Positions 16,517 to 23,994 of a stretch of 58,445 nt of DNA are shown here, one piece after another; position 1 is the first letter of the stretch; the number at the start of each line of letters is the position of its first letter. The position numbers and the translations under genes are program-made. The stretch lies in contig NZ_JAHBYD010000031.1 of assembly GCF_019636135.1 (NCBI RefSeq), positions 1 through 58,445 of the forward strand, written 5' to 3'. The notes under the pieces were generated by a model that saw nothing but the letters and a program-made list of their open reading frames with translations, was not told the DNA's origin and searched no databases. This DNA is from Phenylobacterium sp. (lineage in GTDB: Bacteria > Pseudomonadota > Alphaproteobacteria > Caulobacterales > Caulobacteraceae).

Positions 16517-17548
16517 ATGATCTCGTTCCTGAGTTCCGACCGCTCCAAGCCGGTGGCCATCTGGCTGTTCGTCGTGGCCGCCCTGGTGATCGGCATGATC
16601 GTCCTCGGCGGCGCCACGCGCCTGACCGATTCCGGCCTCTCGATCACCCAGTGGAAGCCGGTGACCGGCGCGATCCCGCCGCTGAGCCCTGCCGACTGGC
16701 AGGCCGAGTTCGCCCGCTACAAGCAGATTCCGCAGTACGCGCAGCTCAATGCCGGCATGAGCCTCGCCGACTTCAAGACGATCTACTGGTGGGAGTGGTC
16801 GCACCGCTTCCTCGGCCGGATCATCGGCGCCGTCTTCTTCGTTCCGTTCGTCGTCTTCGCGATCCGGCGCGAGCTCCCGCGACGGCTGTTCCTGCGCCTG
16901 GGGGTGATCTTCGCGCTCGGCGGGGCCCAAGCGGCGGTCGGCTGGTGGATGGTCGCGAGCGGGCTGTCGCAGCGGGTATCGGTCGCGCCCGAGCGGCTGA
17001 TGGCGCACCTCGGACTGGCCTTCGCGCTGCTCGCGGCGCTGCTGTGGACCGCCTTCGACTGCTGGGCCGGCGCGGCGCGGCAGACCCTGCCCAGCCCCTG
17101 GGGCCGGCGCGCGGCCGCGCTGCTCGGCCTGATCTTCGTGCAGATCCTGCTGGGCGCGCTGGTCGCGGGCAACGACGCCGGCCTGGTCTACAACGACTGG
17201 CCGCTGATGAACGGGCGGCTGGTCCCGGACGACTACTGGAACGGCGGCCTCTGGGCGACCCTCGCGCACAGCCAGGGCGCCGTGCAACTGCATCACCGCC
17301 TGGTCGCCTACCTGCTGACGGTCGTCGCCGTGGCGTTGGGCGTGACGGCGTGGCGGTCGACGTACCTCGCGCGGACGTCGAAGCTGCTGGGCCTGGGCGT
17401 GGCCGCCGCGGTCGTGCTCCAGGCGGGGCTCGGGATCGCGACGCTGATGACGCGCGCGCCGCTCGGGCTGTCCATCGTCCACCAACTGAGCGCGGCGGCG
17501 GTGCTCGGCCTGGGTGTCGCCTTCGCCTGGCGGGTTCGGCGGATCTGA
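16517..17548 (+). CDS. ctaA: Heme A synthase, COX15/CtaA family
   Basis: Heme A synthase oxidises the C8 methyl group of heme O to give heme A for cytochrome aa3 oxidase. The 343-residue protein has about eight membrane helices. Conserved parts are the N-terminal VLGGATRLTDSGLSITQWKP, the WWEWSHRFLGRIIGA segment with a heme-ligand His, and the second half with LGALVAGNDAGLVYNDWPL and the His pair region around VQLHHRLVAY. The ATG at 16517 begins just before the first helix. No cytochrome oxidase subunits are in the window. It stands alone upstream of rplM-rpsI. Confidence 0.93.
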   Translation: MISFLSSDRSKPVAIWLFVVAALVIGMIVLGGATRLTDSGLSITQWKPVTGAIPPLSPADWQAEFARYKQIPQYAQLNAGMSLADFKTIYWWEWSHRFLGRIIGAVFFVPFVVFAIRRELPRRLFLRLGVIFALGGAQAAVGWWMVASGLSQRVSVAPERLMAHLGLAFALLAALLWTAFDCWAGAARQTLPSPWGRRAAALLGLIFVQILLGALVAGNDAGLVYNDWPLMNGRLVPDDYWNGGLWATLAHSQGAVQLHHRLVAYLLTVVAVALGVTAWRSTYLARTSKLLGLGVAAAVVLQAGLGIATLMTRAPLGLSIVHQLSAAAVLGLGVAFAWRVRRI

Positions 17549-17692
17549 CGGTCCGCCGGCCGTGGCGCGGGGCCGACGCCGCGGTGGACAGGATCGCGCC
17601 CGGCGGCTGAGAAAGTCACGGTAAAATAGTACCTCACATGAAATATCCAATGAAATCCGCGATCTAGATATTTCCGTGCGACGTTCGTGCGG

Positions 17693-17721
17693 TTGACTTC
17701 AAGGCGCGCATTCGGCATATG
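17693..17721 (+). promoter_or_regulatory. Probable rplM-rpsI promoter
   Basis: TTGACT at 17693-17698 and CATATG at 17716-17721 are separated by 17 bases, a good sigma-70-like match in an otherwise G+C-rich region. This leaves a leader of about 50 bases before rplM. The 70 bases just upstream are unusually A+T-rich, which suits a strong ribosomal-protein promoter. Confidence 0.55.
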
Positions 17722-17781
17722 CCGCCCCTCACGTCGGGGGCGCAGCCAGCGGACCCGCATTGGTTCATTGGATCGTCCCTC

Positions 17782-18258
17782 ATGCTGAAGAGCACCACGG
17801 CTTCGCTGAAGCCCGCCGAGGTCGAGAAGAAGTGGATCGTTGTCGATGCCGAGAACGCCGTGGTCGGCCGCCTCGCTTCGTTCATCGCCATGCGTCTTCG
17901 CGGCAAGCATCGCGCTGATTACACCCCGCACGTCGACTGTGGCGACTTTGTCGTCGTCGTGAACGCCGACAAGGTGAAGTTCACGGGCAAGAAGGCCACC
18001 GACGAGGTCTACTACTGGCACACCGGCCACCCGGGCGGCGTGAAGCAGCGGACCCCGGCCCAGATCCTGGGCGGCAAGTATCCCGAGCGCGTCCTGCAGA
18101 AGGCCGTCGAGCGCATGCTGCCGAAGGAAAGCCCGTTGGCCCGCAAGCAGATGACGCACCTGCGCATCTACAACACCGGTGAGCACCCGCACGCCGCGCA
18201 GAACCCCGAGACCATCGCGTTCGCCGACCTGAACGCCAAGAACGTGCGGAGCGCCTGA
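17782..18258 (+). CDS. rplM: 50S ribosomal protein L13
   Basis: L13 is an early-assembling large-subunit protein. The 158-residue protein has KKWIVVDAENAVVGRLASFI, KHRADYTPHVDCGDFVVVVN, GGVKQRTPAQILGGKYPERV and MLPKESPLARKQMTHLRIY, all family landmarks. The frame is open upstream, but homology and the conserved N-terminal extension begin at ATG 17782. No strong ribosome site is seen. The stop and the rpsI start overlap as TGATG, the standard rplM-rpsI coupling. Confidence 0.97.
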   Translation: MLKSTTASLKPAEVEKKWIVVDAENAVVGRLASFIAMRLRGKHRADYTPHVDCGDFVVVVNADKVKFTGKKATDEVYYWHTGHPGGVKQRTPAQILGGKYPERVLQKAVERMLPKESPLARKQMTHLRIYNTGEHPHAAQNPETIAFADLNAKNVRSA

Positions 18259-18749
18259 TGTCCGAAGCTGAAACGCCGACCGAGGCCGCCACCGGCTTCG
18301 ACGCCCTGAAGGGCATGGGGACGCAGGCGGAAGCCCCCGTCCACGAGCGCAAGGTCGACGCCCAGGGCCGCAGCTATGCGACCGGCAAGCGCAAGAACGC
18401 GGTCGCCCGCGTCTGGATCAAGCCGGGCAGCGGCAAGATCACGATCAACGATCGCGACCAGGAGGTGTACTTCGCCCGCCCGGTGCTGCGGATGATGATC
18501 GCCCAGCCGATGCAACTGACCGACCGCGCCGGCCAGTTCGACGTCATCGCCACCGTGGAAGGCTCGGGCCTCTCCGGTCAGGCGGGCGCGATCCGCCACG
18601 CGATCTCGAAGGCCCTGACCTACTACGAGCCGGGCCTCCGCTCGGTGCTGAAGCCGCACGGCCTCCTCACCCGCGACCCGCGCGTCGTGGAGCGGAAGAA
18701 GTACGGCAAGGCCAAGGCCCGCCGCAGCTTCCAGTTCTCGAAGCGCTGA
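18258..18749 (+). CDS. rpsI: 30S ribosomal protein S9
   Basis: S9 sits at the head of the small subunit with its basic tail near the P-site tRNA. The 163-residue protein has an alphaproteobacterial acidic N-terminal extension (about 38 residues), then YATGKRKNAVARVWIKPGSG, the GQAGAIRHAISKALT segment and the hallmark C-terminus KYGKAKARRSFQFSKR ending in Lys-Arg. It overlaps rplM by one base. A terminator follows directly. Confidence 0.97.
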   Translation: MSEAETPTEAATGFDALKGMGTQAEAPVHERKVDAQGRSYATGKRKNAVARVWIKPGSGKITINDRDQEVYFARPVLRMMIAQPMQLTDRAGQFDVIATVEGSGLSGQAGAIRHAISKALTYYEPGLRSVLKPHGLLTRDPRVVERKKYGKAKARRSFQFSKR

Positions 18750-18774
18750 GCCGCGCGCGAACACTCGCGTTTGG

Positions 18775-18812
18775 AAGGGGCGCTTCGGGCAACCGAGGCG
18801 CCCTTTCTCTTT
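18775..18812 (+). terminator. Intrinsic terminator after rplM-rpsI
   Basis: AAGGGGCGC at 18775-18783 pairs with GCGCCCTTT at 18798-18806 (one G-T pair), followed by CTCTTTCT. The position 26 bases after the rpsI stop fits an end to the ribosomal operon. Confidence 0.65.
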
Positions 18813-18839
18813 CTGGCCTTATCACTGCGGGGACCGACC

Positions 18840-19820
18840 ATGGCCCACACGATCTTCATCGACGGCGAAGCCGGCACGACCGGCCTCCAGATCCGCGACC
18901 GGCTGGCCGGACGGCGCGACATCGAGCTGCTCTCGATCGATCCGGAACGGCGCAAGGACGCCGGCGCCCGCGCCGAACTGCTGAACGCGGCCGACGCCGT
19001 GGTCCTGTGCCTGCCCGACGACGCCTCGCGCGAGGCCGTGTCGCTGATCTCGTCCAACTCGGTGAAGGTCGTCGACGCCTCGACGGCCTACCGCACGGCG
19101 CCCGGCTGGACCTACGGCTTCCCCGAGATGTCGAGGGACCAGCGCGACGCGGTCCGCAACGCCACGCGCGTCTCGAACCCCGGCTGCTATCCGACCGGTT
19201 TCATCGGACTGGTGAGGCCGCTGGTGGCCGCCGGCCTGATCCCGGCCGACTTCCCGGTCACGGTGAACGCGATCTCCGGCTACTCGGGCGGCGGCAAGGG
19301 CCTGATCGCCGAGTTCGAGGGCCAGCCCGCGCCGCAGGGCACGGACGACGCCTTCCGCGCCTATGGCTTCACCCTGGCCCACAAGCACCTGCCGGAGATG
19401 CAGATCCACGCGGGGCTCGCCCATCCGCCGGTCTTCGCGCCGTCGGTTGGCCGCTACGCCCAGGGCATGCTGGTCGAGGTTCCGCTCCAGCTCTGGGCGC
19501 TGCCGGGCCAGCCGACGCCCGCCGACCTGCACGTGGCCCTCGAGGCCGCCTATGCTGGCGAGACCTTCGTCGAGGTGGCCAGCGGCGCCGAATGCGCCGA
19601 GCTCCAGAAGGCGCGCGCCGGCGCGGCCAACTACGTGGCCGGGCTCGATCCCCAGGCGCTGAACGGCACGAACAGGATGCGCCTGTTCGTCTTCGGCTCG
19701 GCCGACGGCAGGCAGGCCCGCCTGGTCGCCCTGCTGGACAACCTGGGCAAGGGGGCCTCGGGCGCGGCGGTGCAGAGCCTCAACCTGATGCTGGGCCTGC
19801 CCGAGGACGCCGGGCTGTGA
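18840..19820 (+). CDS. argC: N-acetyl-gamma-glutamyl-phosphate reductase, type 2
   Basis: ArgC reduces N-acetylglutamyl phosphate to the semialdehyde in arginine synthesis. The 326-residue protein belongs to the shorter type 2 group. It opens with IFIDGEAGTTGLQIRDRL (NADP-binding), carries the catalytic Cys116 in VSNPGCYPTGFIGL, and has AISGYSGGGKGLI and KHLPEMQIHAGL further on. I chose ATG 18840 because homology begins at MAHTIFIDG; the upstream open codons overlap the terminator. No other arginine genes are adjacent. Confidence 0.93.
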   Translation: MAHTIFIDGEAGTTGLQIRDRLAGRRDIELLSIDPERRKDAGARAELLNAADAVVLCLPDDASREAVSLISSNSVKVVDASTAYRTAPGWTYGFPEMSRDQRDAVRNATRVSNPGCYPTGFIGLVRPLVAAGLIPADFPVTVNAISGYSGGGKGLIAEFEGQPAPQGTDDAFRAYGFTLAHKHLPEMQIHAGLAHPPVFAPSVGRYAQGMLVEVPLQLWALPGQPTPADLHVALEAAYAGETFVEVASGAECAELQKARAGAANYVAGLDPQALNGTNRMRLFVFGSADGRQARLVALLDNLGKGASGAAVQSLNLMLGLPEDAGL

Positions 19821-19874
19821 TCCGGCGGCCGCGGGGGCTTGCATCCCGGCGCGGAGAGGTCGCGTAATCGGGGC

Positions 19875-20384
19875 ATGTCCCAGTCCCTTGAAACCCCGCT
19901 CCTCGCTCGCCGCGGCTTCCTCGCGGCCGCCTCCGCCCTGGCCTTCGCCGTCCCGGCCTCCAACGCGCTCGCCGCCCAGGACGCGTACGCCAGTTCGCCG
20001 TTCCGCAAGCTCACCGACGCCGAGTGGCGCCAGAAGCTGCCCGCCGCCAGCTACGGCGTCCTGCGCCACGAGGACACCGAGCGGCCCGGCACCAGCCCGC
20101 TGCTGAAGGAACACCGCAAGGGCAGGTTCGCCTGCCTCGGCTGCGACCTGCCGCTGTTCACCAGCGACACCAAGTTCGAGAGCGGCACCGGCTGGCCCAG
20201 CTTCTACCGGGCGATCCCGGGCGCCGTCGCGACGAAGACCGACTACAAGATCGGCGTCGCGCGAACCGAGTACCACTGCGCCCAGTGCCTGGGCCACCAG
20301 GGCCACATCTTCAACGACGGCCCCAGGCCCACCGGCCTGCGCTACTGCAACAACGGCGTGGCCCTGAAGTTCATCCCCGCCTAG
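19875..20384 (+). CDS. msrB: Exported methionine-R-sulfoxide reductase
   Basis: MsrB repairs methionine-R-sulfoxide in proteins. The 169-residue product starts with a Tat-like signal (ARRGFLAAASALAFAVPASN; twin Arg at 12-13), so it is probably periplasmic. The zinc site is visible as Cys87/Cys90 (CLGC) and Cys135/Cys138 (CAQC). GTGWPSFYRAIPGAV and GHIFNDGPRPTGLRYC are family landmarks, with the catalytic Cys158. The text after the catalytic Cys is Asn-Asn-Gly in place of the common Ile-Asn-Ser. It follows argC by 54 bases and is convergent with the DUF4097 gene. Confidence 0.9.
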   Translation: MSQSLETPLLARRGFLAAASALAFAVPASNALAAQDAYASSPFRKLTDAEWRQKLPAASYGVLRHEDTERPGTSPLLKEHRKGRFACLGCDLPLFTSDTKFESGTGWPSFYRAIPGAVATKTDYKIGVARTEYHCAQCLGHQGHIFNDGPRPTGLRYCNNGVALKFIPA

Positions 20385-20390
20385 CGGGCC

Positions 20391-20427
20391 AAAAAAGAGG
20401 CCCGGGGCGACGACGCGCACCCGGGCC
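20391..20427 (-). terminator. Intrinsic terminator for the DUF4097 gene
   Basis: On the minus strand a perfect 8-bp stem (20427-20420 with 20406-20399) is followed by TCTTTTTT. It lies 20 bases after the stop of the leftward DUF4097 gene. A second short stem (20385-20390 with 20399-20404) overlaps it and may serve msrB. Confidence 0.7.
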
Positions 20428-20447
20428 AGGAGGGTTCCGTCGGCCGG

Positions 20448-21290
20448 CTAAGTCTTCGACTTGGGGGAGGGCGACGGCGATGGGGACGGCGAGGGCGAAG
20501 GCGAGGGTGTCGGGGCGGCTTGGACCTGCCGCAGCTTGCCGGCTCCCGAGATGTCGGTTTCCAGGGTCTTGGGCTGGGTGATGAGTCGGACATCGCCCGC
20601 GCCGGAGATCTCGACGCGAGCCTCGTCGGTCGGCGCCAGTGTGGCGTCACCGGCGCCCGAGACGTCGATGTTGGCGCGGCGGGCCTTGAGGGCGCCGAGT
20701 TCGAGTTCGGCCGAACCCGACAGATCGACGCTGAGCTCGTCGGTCTCGCCGCTGCCGGTGACCTCCGCGTCGCCGGAGACGTCCAGGCTGAGGCGCGGCT
20801 GCCGGTAGCCCTCGATCGTCAGCCGGCTGCGGCCCGAGACGTCGAAGGCGGAGACGTTCGGCGCCGTCAGCACGATCGAGACGCGCGGAGAGTGGCGGTG
20901 GCGGCCGCTGGCGTAGCGGATGGAGTCGCCGCGGACCACGATGCGGTCGATGGCGCGCTGCGGCCCGGTCACCACGACGCTCGACGCCCCGGCCGACTGC
21001 ACGTAGCGGACGTCGGCGGGCAGGTCGATGTCGAGCTTGTCGGCGCCGCTCCAGGCCAGGGTGCGGGTGGCCTCGGGCCCGGCGTCGGCGGTCCCCCCGT
21101 CTTCGTGGCGGTGCGAGAGCCGGTGCTTGCGCAGGCTCCAGCTCCAGTCGTCGTCGCCCCAGTGGCCGGAGGCGATGTTCCAGCTTCCGCGGGCCAGGGC
21201 CTCGGGGCCGCCGATGGCGACGGCCGCGGCCAGGCTGGCCACGCAGAGCACGAAGCCGGCGACGGCGATCATGGCGAGTACGCGGATCAT
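20448..21290 (-). CDS. DUF4097/GIN-domain beta-solenoid protein with a Ser-Pro tail
   Basis: The 280-residue protein has a signal peptide or N-terminal membrane anchor (MIRVLAMIAVAGFVLCVASL), a histidine-rich linker, and then a repetitive beta domain of the DUF4097/GIN type. Short beta-rungs recur as FDVSGRSRLTIEG, LDVSGDAEVTG, VDLSGSAELELG, IDVSGAGDATL, EISGAGDVRL and TDISGAGKL. It ends in seven Pro-Ser dipeptides and KSKT. Such proteins are surface or periplasmic and commonly sit beside DUF1700 and PadR genes, as here. The ATG at 21290 has a GGGAGG ribosome site. The exact role is unknown. Confidence 0.82.
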   Translation of the reverse strand: MIRVLAMIAVAGFVLCVASLAAAVAIGGPEALARGSWNIASGHWGDDDWSWSLRKHRLSHRHEDGGTADAGPEATRTLAWSGADKLDIDLPADVRYVQSAGASSVVVTGPQRAIDRIVVRGDSIRYASGRHRHSPRVSIVLTAPNVSAFDVSGRSRLTIEGYRQPRLSLDVSGDAEVTGSGETDELSVDLSGSAELELGALKARRANIDVSGAGDATLAPTDEARVEISGAGDVRLITQPKTLETDISGAGKLRQVQAAPTPSPSPSPSPSPSPSPKSKT

Positions 21291-21304
21291 GTGGGCCTCC
21301 CGCC

Positions 21305-21868
21305 TTACTGGGGTTCGAGGGCCGGCTTCAGCAGCCGGTAGTGGAGCCGCCCGTACCAGACCAGCGCGTTCATCAGGCCGATCGAGACGATGGTCAGCAG
21401 CGCGCCGCCCGAGGCGGAGCCCGCCATCACGCCGAGGCCGGCGAGCAGCGCCGTGGCCGGCCCGCCCGGCGGGTCCATGAACGGCCCGGCGGCGAAGACG
21501 AAGGCGCCGGCGAAGAAGCAGACGATCACCGCCACCGCGATCCCGACGATCGCGCCGGCGACGCCCATCAGGATCGGCAGCAGGATCAGGATGTCGACGG
21601 CGCCCAGGCCCAGCACCGCGAACACCGCGGCGGCGGCCGACGACGGGCTGCGCTCGTCGCGCCAGCGGTTCAGCGAGCTCTCGGCGCGGATCTCGCGCGC
21701 CAGCCGGTCGGGGTCGCCCAGGGCCGCGGCCACCTCGGCCTCGGTGCGCCCGGCGGCCTCGCCGTCGGTGAAATGCGCCTCGTAGTCGGCGACGATGTCG
21801 GCGATGGCCTGCGAGGGCAGGCCGCGCAGGCCTTCCCGAAGCCGCGCCATGAATGCCTGGCGTGTCAC
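21305..21868 (-). CDS. DUF1700 family membrane protein
   Basis: The 187-residue protein begins with a helical HAAS-type domain (LREGLRGLPSQAIADIVADY and AALGDPDRLAREIRAE) and continues with about three to four membrane helices. This fits DUF1700, a family co-encoded with PadR regulators and DUF4097 proteins and sometimes acting as an anti-regulator or envelope-stress partner. The GTG start overlaps the padR stop (GTGA), so expression is coupled. The DUF4097 start lies 14 bases downstream. Confidence 0.85.
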   Translation of the reverse strand: MTRQAFMARLREGLRGLPSQAIADIVADYEAHFTDGEAAGRTEAEVAAALGDPDRLAREIRAESSLNRWRDERSPSSAAAAVFAVLGLGAVDILILLPILMGVAGAIVGIAVAVIVCFFAGAFVFAAGPFMDPPGGPATALLAGLGVMAGSASGGALLTIVSIGLMNALVWYGRLHYRLLKPALEPQ

Positions 21869-22191
21869 TTGGCCCCTCCAAGGATGGTTTCGACGGCGCC
21901 GGAGAACGACCTCCAGGCCGCGGACTGGCTCTCGAAGCTCTTCCGCCCGGCTTCGCTCAGCCTGTAGTACTTGCGCGGCGGGCCGGCCGGGCTCTCGACG
22001 AGGTAGGTCTCGACGAGGCCGTCCGACTGCAGCCGGCGCATCAGCGGATAGATGGTGCCTTCGCCCATCCCGATCGCGTCGGCGAGGCGGCTGGCGATCT
22101 CGTAGGCGTAGCTGTCGTGCTGATGGAGGAGGGCGAGCACGCAGAGTTCGAGCGCCCCCTTCTTCAACTGGATCTCGATGGCGTCCGGCAC
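21865..22191 (-). CDS. PadR-family transcriptional regulator
   Basis: This 108-residue protein matches PadR subfamily 1, a dimeric winged-helix repressor. Key text: EIQLKKGALELCVLALLHQH, SYAYEIASRLADAIGMGEGT and IYPLMRRLQSDGLVET, then GPPRKYYRLSEAGR. The GTG at 22191 has a perfect AGGAGG just upstream. The open frame reaches far upstream into repeat DNA, so the longer start is rejected. It leads the padR-DUF1700-DUF4097 run and probably represses it, given the repeated 10-mers just upstream. The inducer is unknown. Confidence 0.92.
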   Translation of the reverse strand: MPDAIEIQLKKGALELCVLALLHQHDSYAYEIASRLADAIGMGEGTIYPLMRRLQSDGLVETYLVESPAGPPRKYYRLSEAGRKSFESQSAAWRSFSGAVETILGGAK

Positions 22192-22223
22192 CTCAGCGCC
22201 TCCTGGCTGACCACTGAGGTAAG

Positions 22224-22285
22224 GCAAGGTAGCGTGCGATGCAAGGTAGCTTGCATTAAACCTTAGTAAGGTGGTGCAAGGTAGC
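22224..22285 (-). promoter_or_regulatory. Candidate PadR operator: three identical 10-mers
   Basis: GCAAGGTAGC occurs at 22224-22233, 22241-22250 and 22276-22285, in front of padR. Starts are 17 and 35 bases apart. PadR repressors usually autoregulate from sites between promoter and start, so these are reasonable operators. No direct evidence shows binding. Confidence 0.5.
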
Positions 22286-22303
22286 GGCGCAGCCGCAAGA
22301 GAA

Positions 22304-22415
22304 TGAACCGCGGAATACGCGGAAGTACGCGGAAAGGCGCCCGAGCGGCCGTGGGGCCGGGGGACGAACTTCCGTCTTCCTTCTTTCCGCGTCATTCCGC
22401 GTATTCCGCGGTTCA
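22304..22415. repeat. Long palindromic intergenic repeat
   Basis: A perfect 21-bp inverted repeat (22304-22324 with 22395-22415) continues inward with only two mismatched bases for another ten or so, giving arms of about 33 bases around a 48-base centre. Each arm contains tandem ACGCGGAA-type units. It sits upstream of padR and downstream of the leftward gene at 22445. It resembles dispersed REP-like elements. Confidence 0.7.
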
Positions 22416-22444
22416 ATCGAGGGGCGCTTCGCGCCGGGCGCGCC

Positions 22445-23047
22445 TCAACTGGTGTCGTCGTCGCATTCCCAGGAGGGGACATGCATCGGCGGGGCCAGGC
22501 GGCCGTTGAAGGGGTCGGGGTCGGGCGGCGGCTCGCGCTGGGGCGGCGGCTCGGCGGGCGGCGCCGGCTCCGGGGCGGCTTTCGGGGGGCCGAGCCGGGT
22601 GTGGACGAGGGCCATCACGGCGTCGACGCGGGCTTCGCGGGACAGGCCGGCGTTGGCGGCGTCCTTCCGCACCCACTCGACCAGTTCGCCCAGTTCGGGG
22701 TCGATCTCTTCGGCCTCCACGGGGTCGTACTCCAGGCAGACCCGCGCGTGGACCGCGTCCTCCATCTCGAGCTGTTCGGTCAGGTCGGGGCCCAGGTCTT
22801 CACGGCCAGGCGCGTGCGCGCGGCGAGGCTCCGGGGCCTCCTCGCGCAACAGCCGCGCCCGGGTGGTGAGCGTGGTGCGCACGGAGCGCGTCAGCCGCGC
22901 CTGCGAGCGGACGTAGTCGTTCAGGGTGTCGGGATCGGTGGTCTCCAGCGCCTGCGCATTCACGTGCTGCAGCAACGCCAGGTCGACCCGCAGCACCAGG
23001 CCGAGGACCGCGTCGATATCGCCGATGTCGGGCAGGGCCTCGGACAT
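22445..23047 (-). CDS. Acidic, proline-tailed protein of unknown function
   Basis: I do not recognise this 200-residue protein. It starts MSEALPDIGDIDAVLGLVLR, has a mostly helical, charged body with LNDYVRSQARLTRSVRTTLT and an acidic middle (DPVEAEEIDPELGELVEW), and ends in a Pro-rich region and DDDTS. No signal peptide or membrane helix is seen. It contains only two cysteines. I chose the ATG at 23047 because the upstream open codons run into the next gene's leader and look non-coding. It is divergent from the methyltransferase-like gene. Confidence 0.65.
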   Translation of the reverse strand: MSEALPDIGDIDAVLGLVLRVDLALLQHVNAQALETTDPDTLNDYVRSQARLTRSVRTTLTTRARLLREEAPEPRRAHAPGREDLGPDLTEQLEMEDAVHARVCLEYDPVEAEEIDPELGELVEWVRKDAANAGLSREARVDAVMALVHTRLGPPKAAPEPAPPAEPPPQREPPPDPDPFNGRLAPPMHVPSWECDDDTS

Positions 23048-23187
23048 GAGCGGCAGTGGAACACGCCCGTGCGTCAGAAGCGGACGTGGGTGGGGAGGGC
23101 GGGTTCTGGCGCGTTCGCGATCCTGCCGCTGGAAACCTGGTCCACCCAGGCGTAGCGTGCCCCTGCGCAAGCAGAAGTATCCACAGG

Positions 23188-23862
23188 ATGATGCTGGTCG
23201 TCAGGGCCTTCGCCGGGTTCACCTTCCTATTCGCTCTCGTGGCGACGGCCTTCTTCGGTGCGGCCGGGACACCGAACGACAGCCGCGGATGGACGACCCT
23301 GGCGGTGTTCTTCGGGTGCGCCGCACTGATGACCGTGTGGCTCTGGTTCCGCGACAAGGCGCTGCTGGAGCGGCGGGTGAAGGCGGCCCCGACCGCCGAG
23401 CCCGACGTCACGCAGAAGATCATCCAGGCGCTCACCAGCGTCGCCTTCCTCTCGATCTTCGTGACGCCGGGCCTCGATCGGCGCTTCAGCTGGTCGGCTG
23501 TTCCACCCGCCGTCTCGCTGGCCGGCGCGGTGATGATCGCCCTGGGCTTCGTGATCATCTTCTTCACGTTCCGGGAGAACACCTTCACCGCCGGCACCAT
23601 CGAGGTTGAGGACGGCCAGCATGTGATCGATAGCGGCCCCTACGCCGTCGTGCGCCACCCGATGTACGCCGGGGCGCTGGTCATGGTGGCGGGCCTCCCC
23701 CTGGCGCTAGGCTCGTGGTGGGGGCTGATCCCGGCCGCGTTGATCGTGCCCGTGCTCGTGTGGCGGCTGATCGACGAGGAAGTGTTTCTCAAGGCCAATC
23801 TCGCGGGCTACGGCGACTACCTCGGCCACGTGCGCTATCGGCTTGCGCCGCTGATCTGGTAG
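23188..23862 (+). CDS. Membrane methyltransferase, ICMT/PEMT-like
   Basis: The 224-residue protein has about five membrane helices and the isoprenylcysteine carboxyl methyltransferase (ICMT) / phospholipid methyltransferase signature in its second half: the SGPYAVVRHPMYAGAL segment, then an EEVFLKANLAGYGDY segment near the end. In this family the RHP and C-terminal Glu bind S-adenosylmethionine. The substrate is unknown in bacteria. I chose ATG 23188, or the adjacent ATG 23191, because codons further upstream lack hydrophobic character and overlap the divergent gene. Confidence 0.82.
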   Translation: MMLVVRAFAGFTFLFALVATAFFGAAGTPNDSRGWTTLAVFFGCAALMTVWLWFRDKALLERRVKAAPTAEPDVTQKIIQALTSVAFLSIFVTPGLDRRFSWSAVPPAVSLAGAVMIALGFVIIFFTFRENTFTAGTIEVEDGQHVIDSGPYAVVRHPMYAGALVMVAGLPLALGSWWGLIPAALIVPVLVWRLIDEEVFLKANLAGYGDYLGHVRYRLAPLIW

Positions 23863-23994
23863 CTCGCGCCGCAAGTGGTGGGTTGGCGCAACCACGTCGA
23901 GGCTTCCGTGGCGCCCGTCTGCCCAACGAGGCTCCTAAGTGACGGCGTGGGTGTGCATGTACGCCTTCCAGTGTAGCGGCGCGCCGCCGCGTCG

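Noticed and set aside
20461..20515. A CRISPR-like or microsatellite array
   Set aside because: The six-base repeats are in frame and encode the Pro-Ser tail of the DUF4097 protein; there are no spacers.
22303..22509. Short open frames with Asn-Arg-Gly-Ile-Arg-Gly text on both strands
   Set aside because: They arise from translating the palindromic repeat and have no other coding signal.
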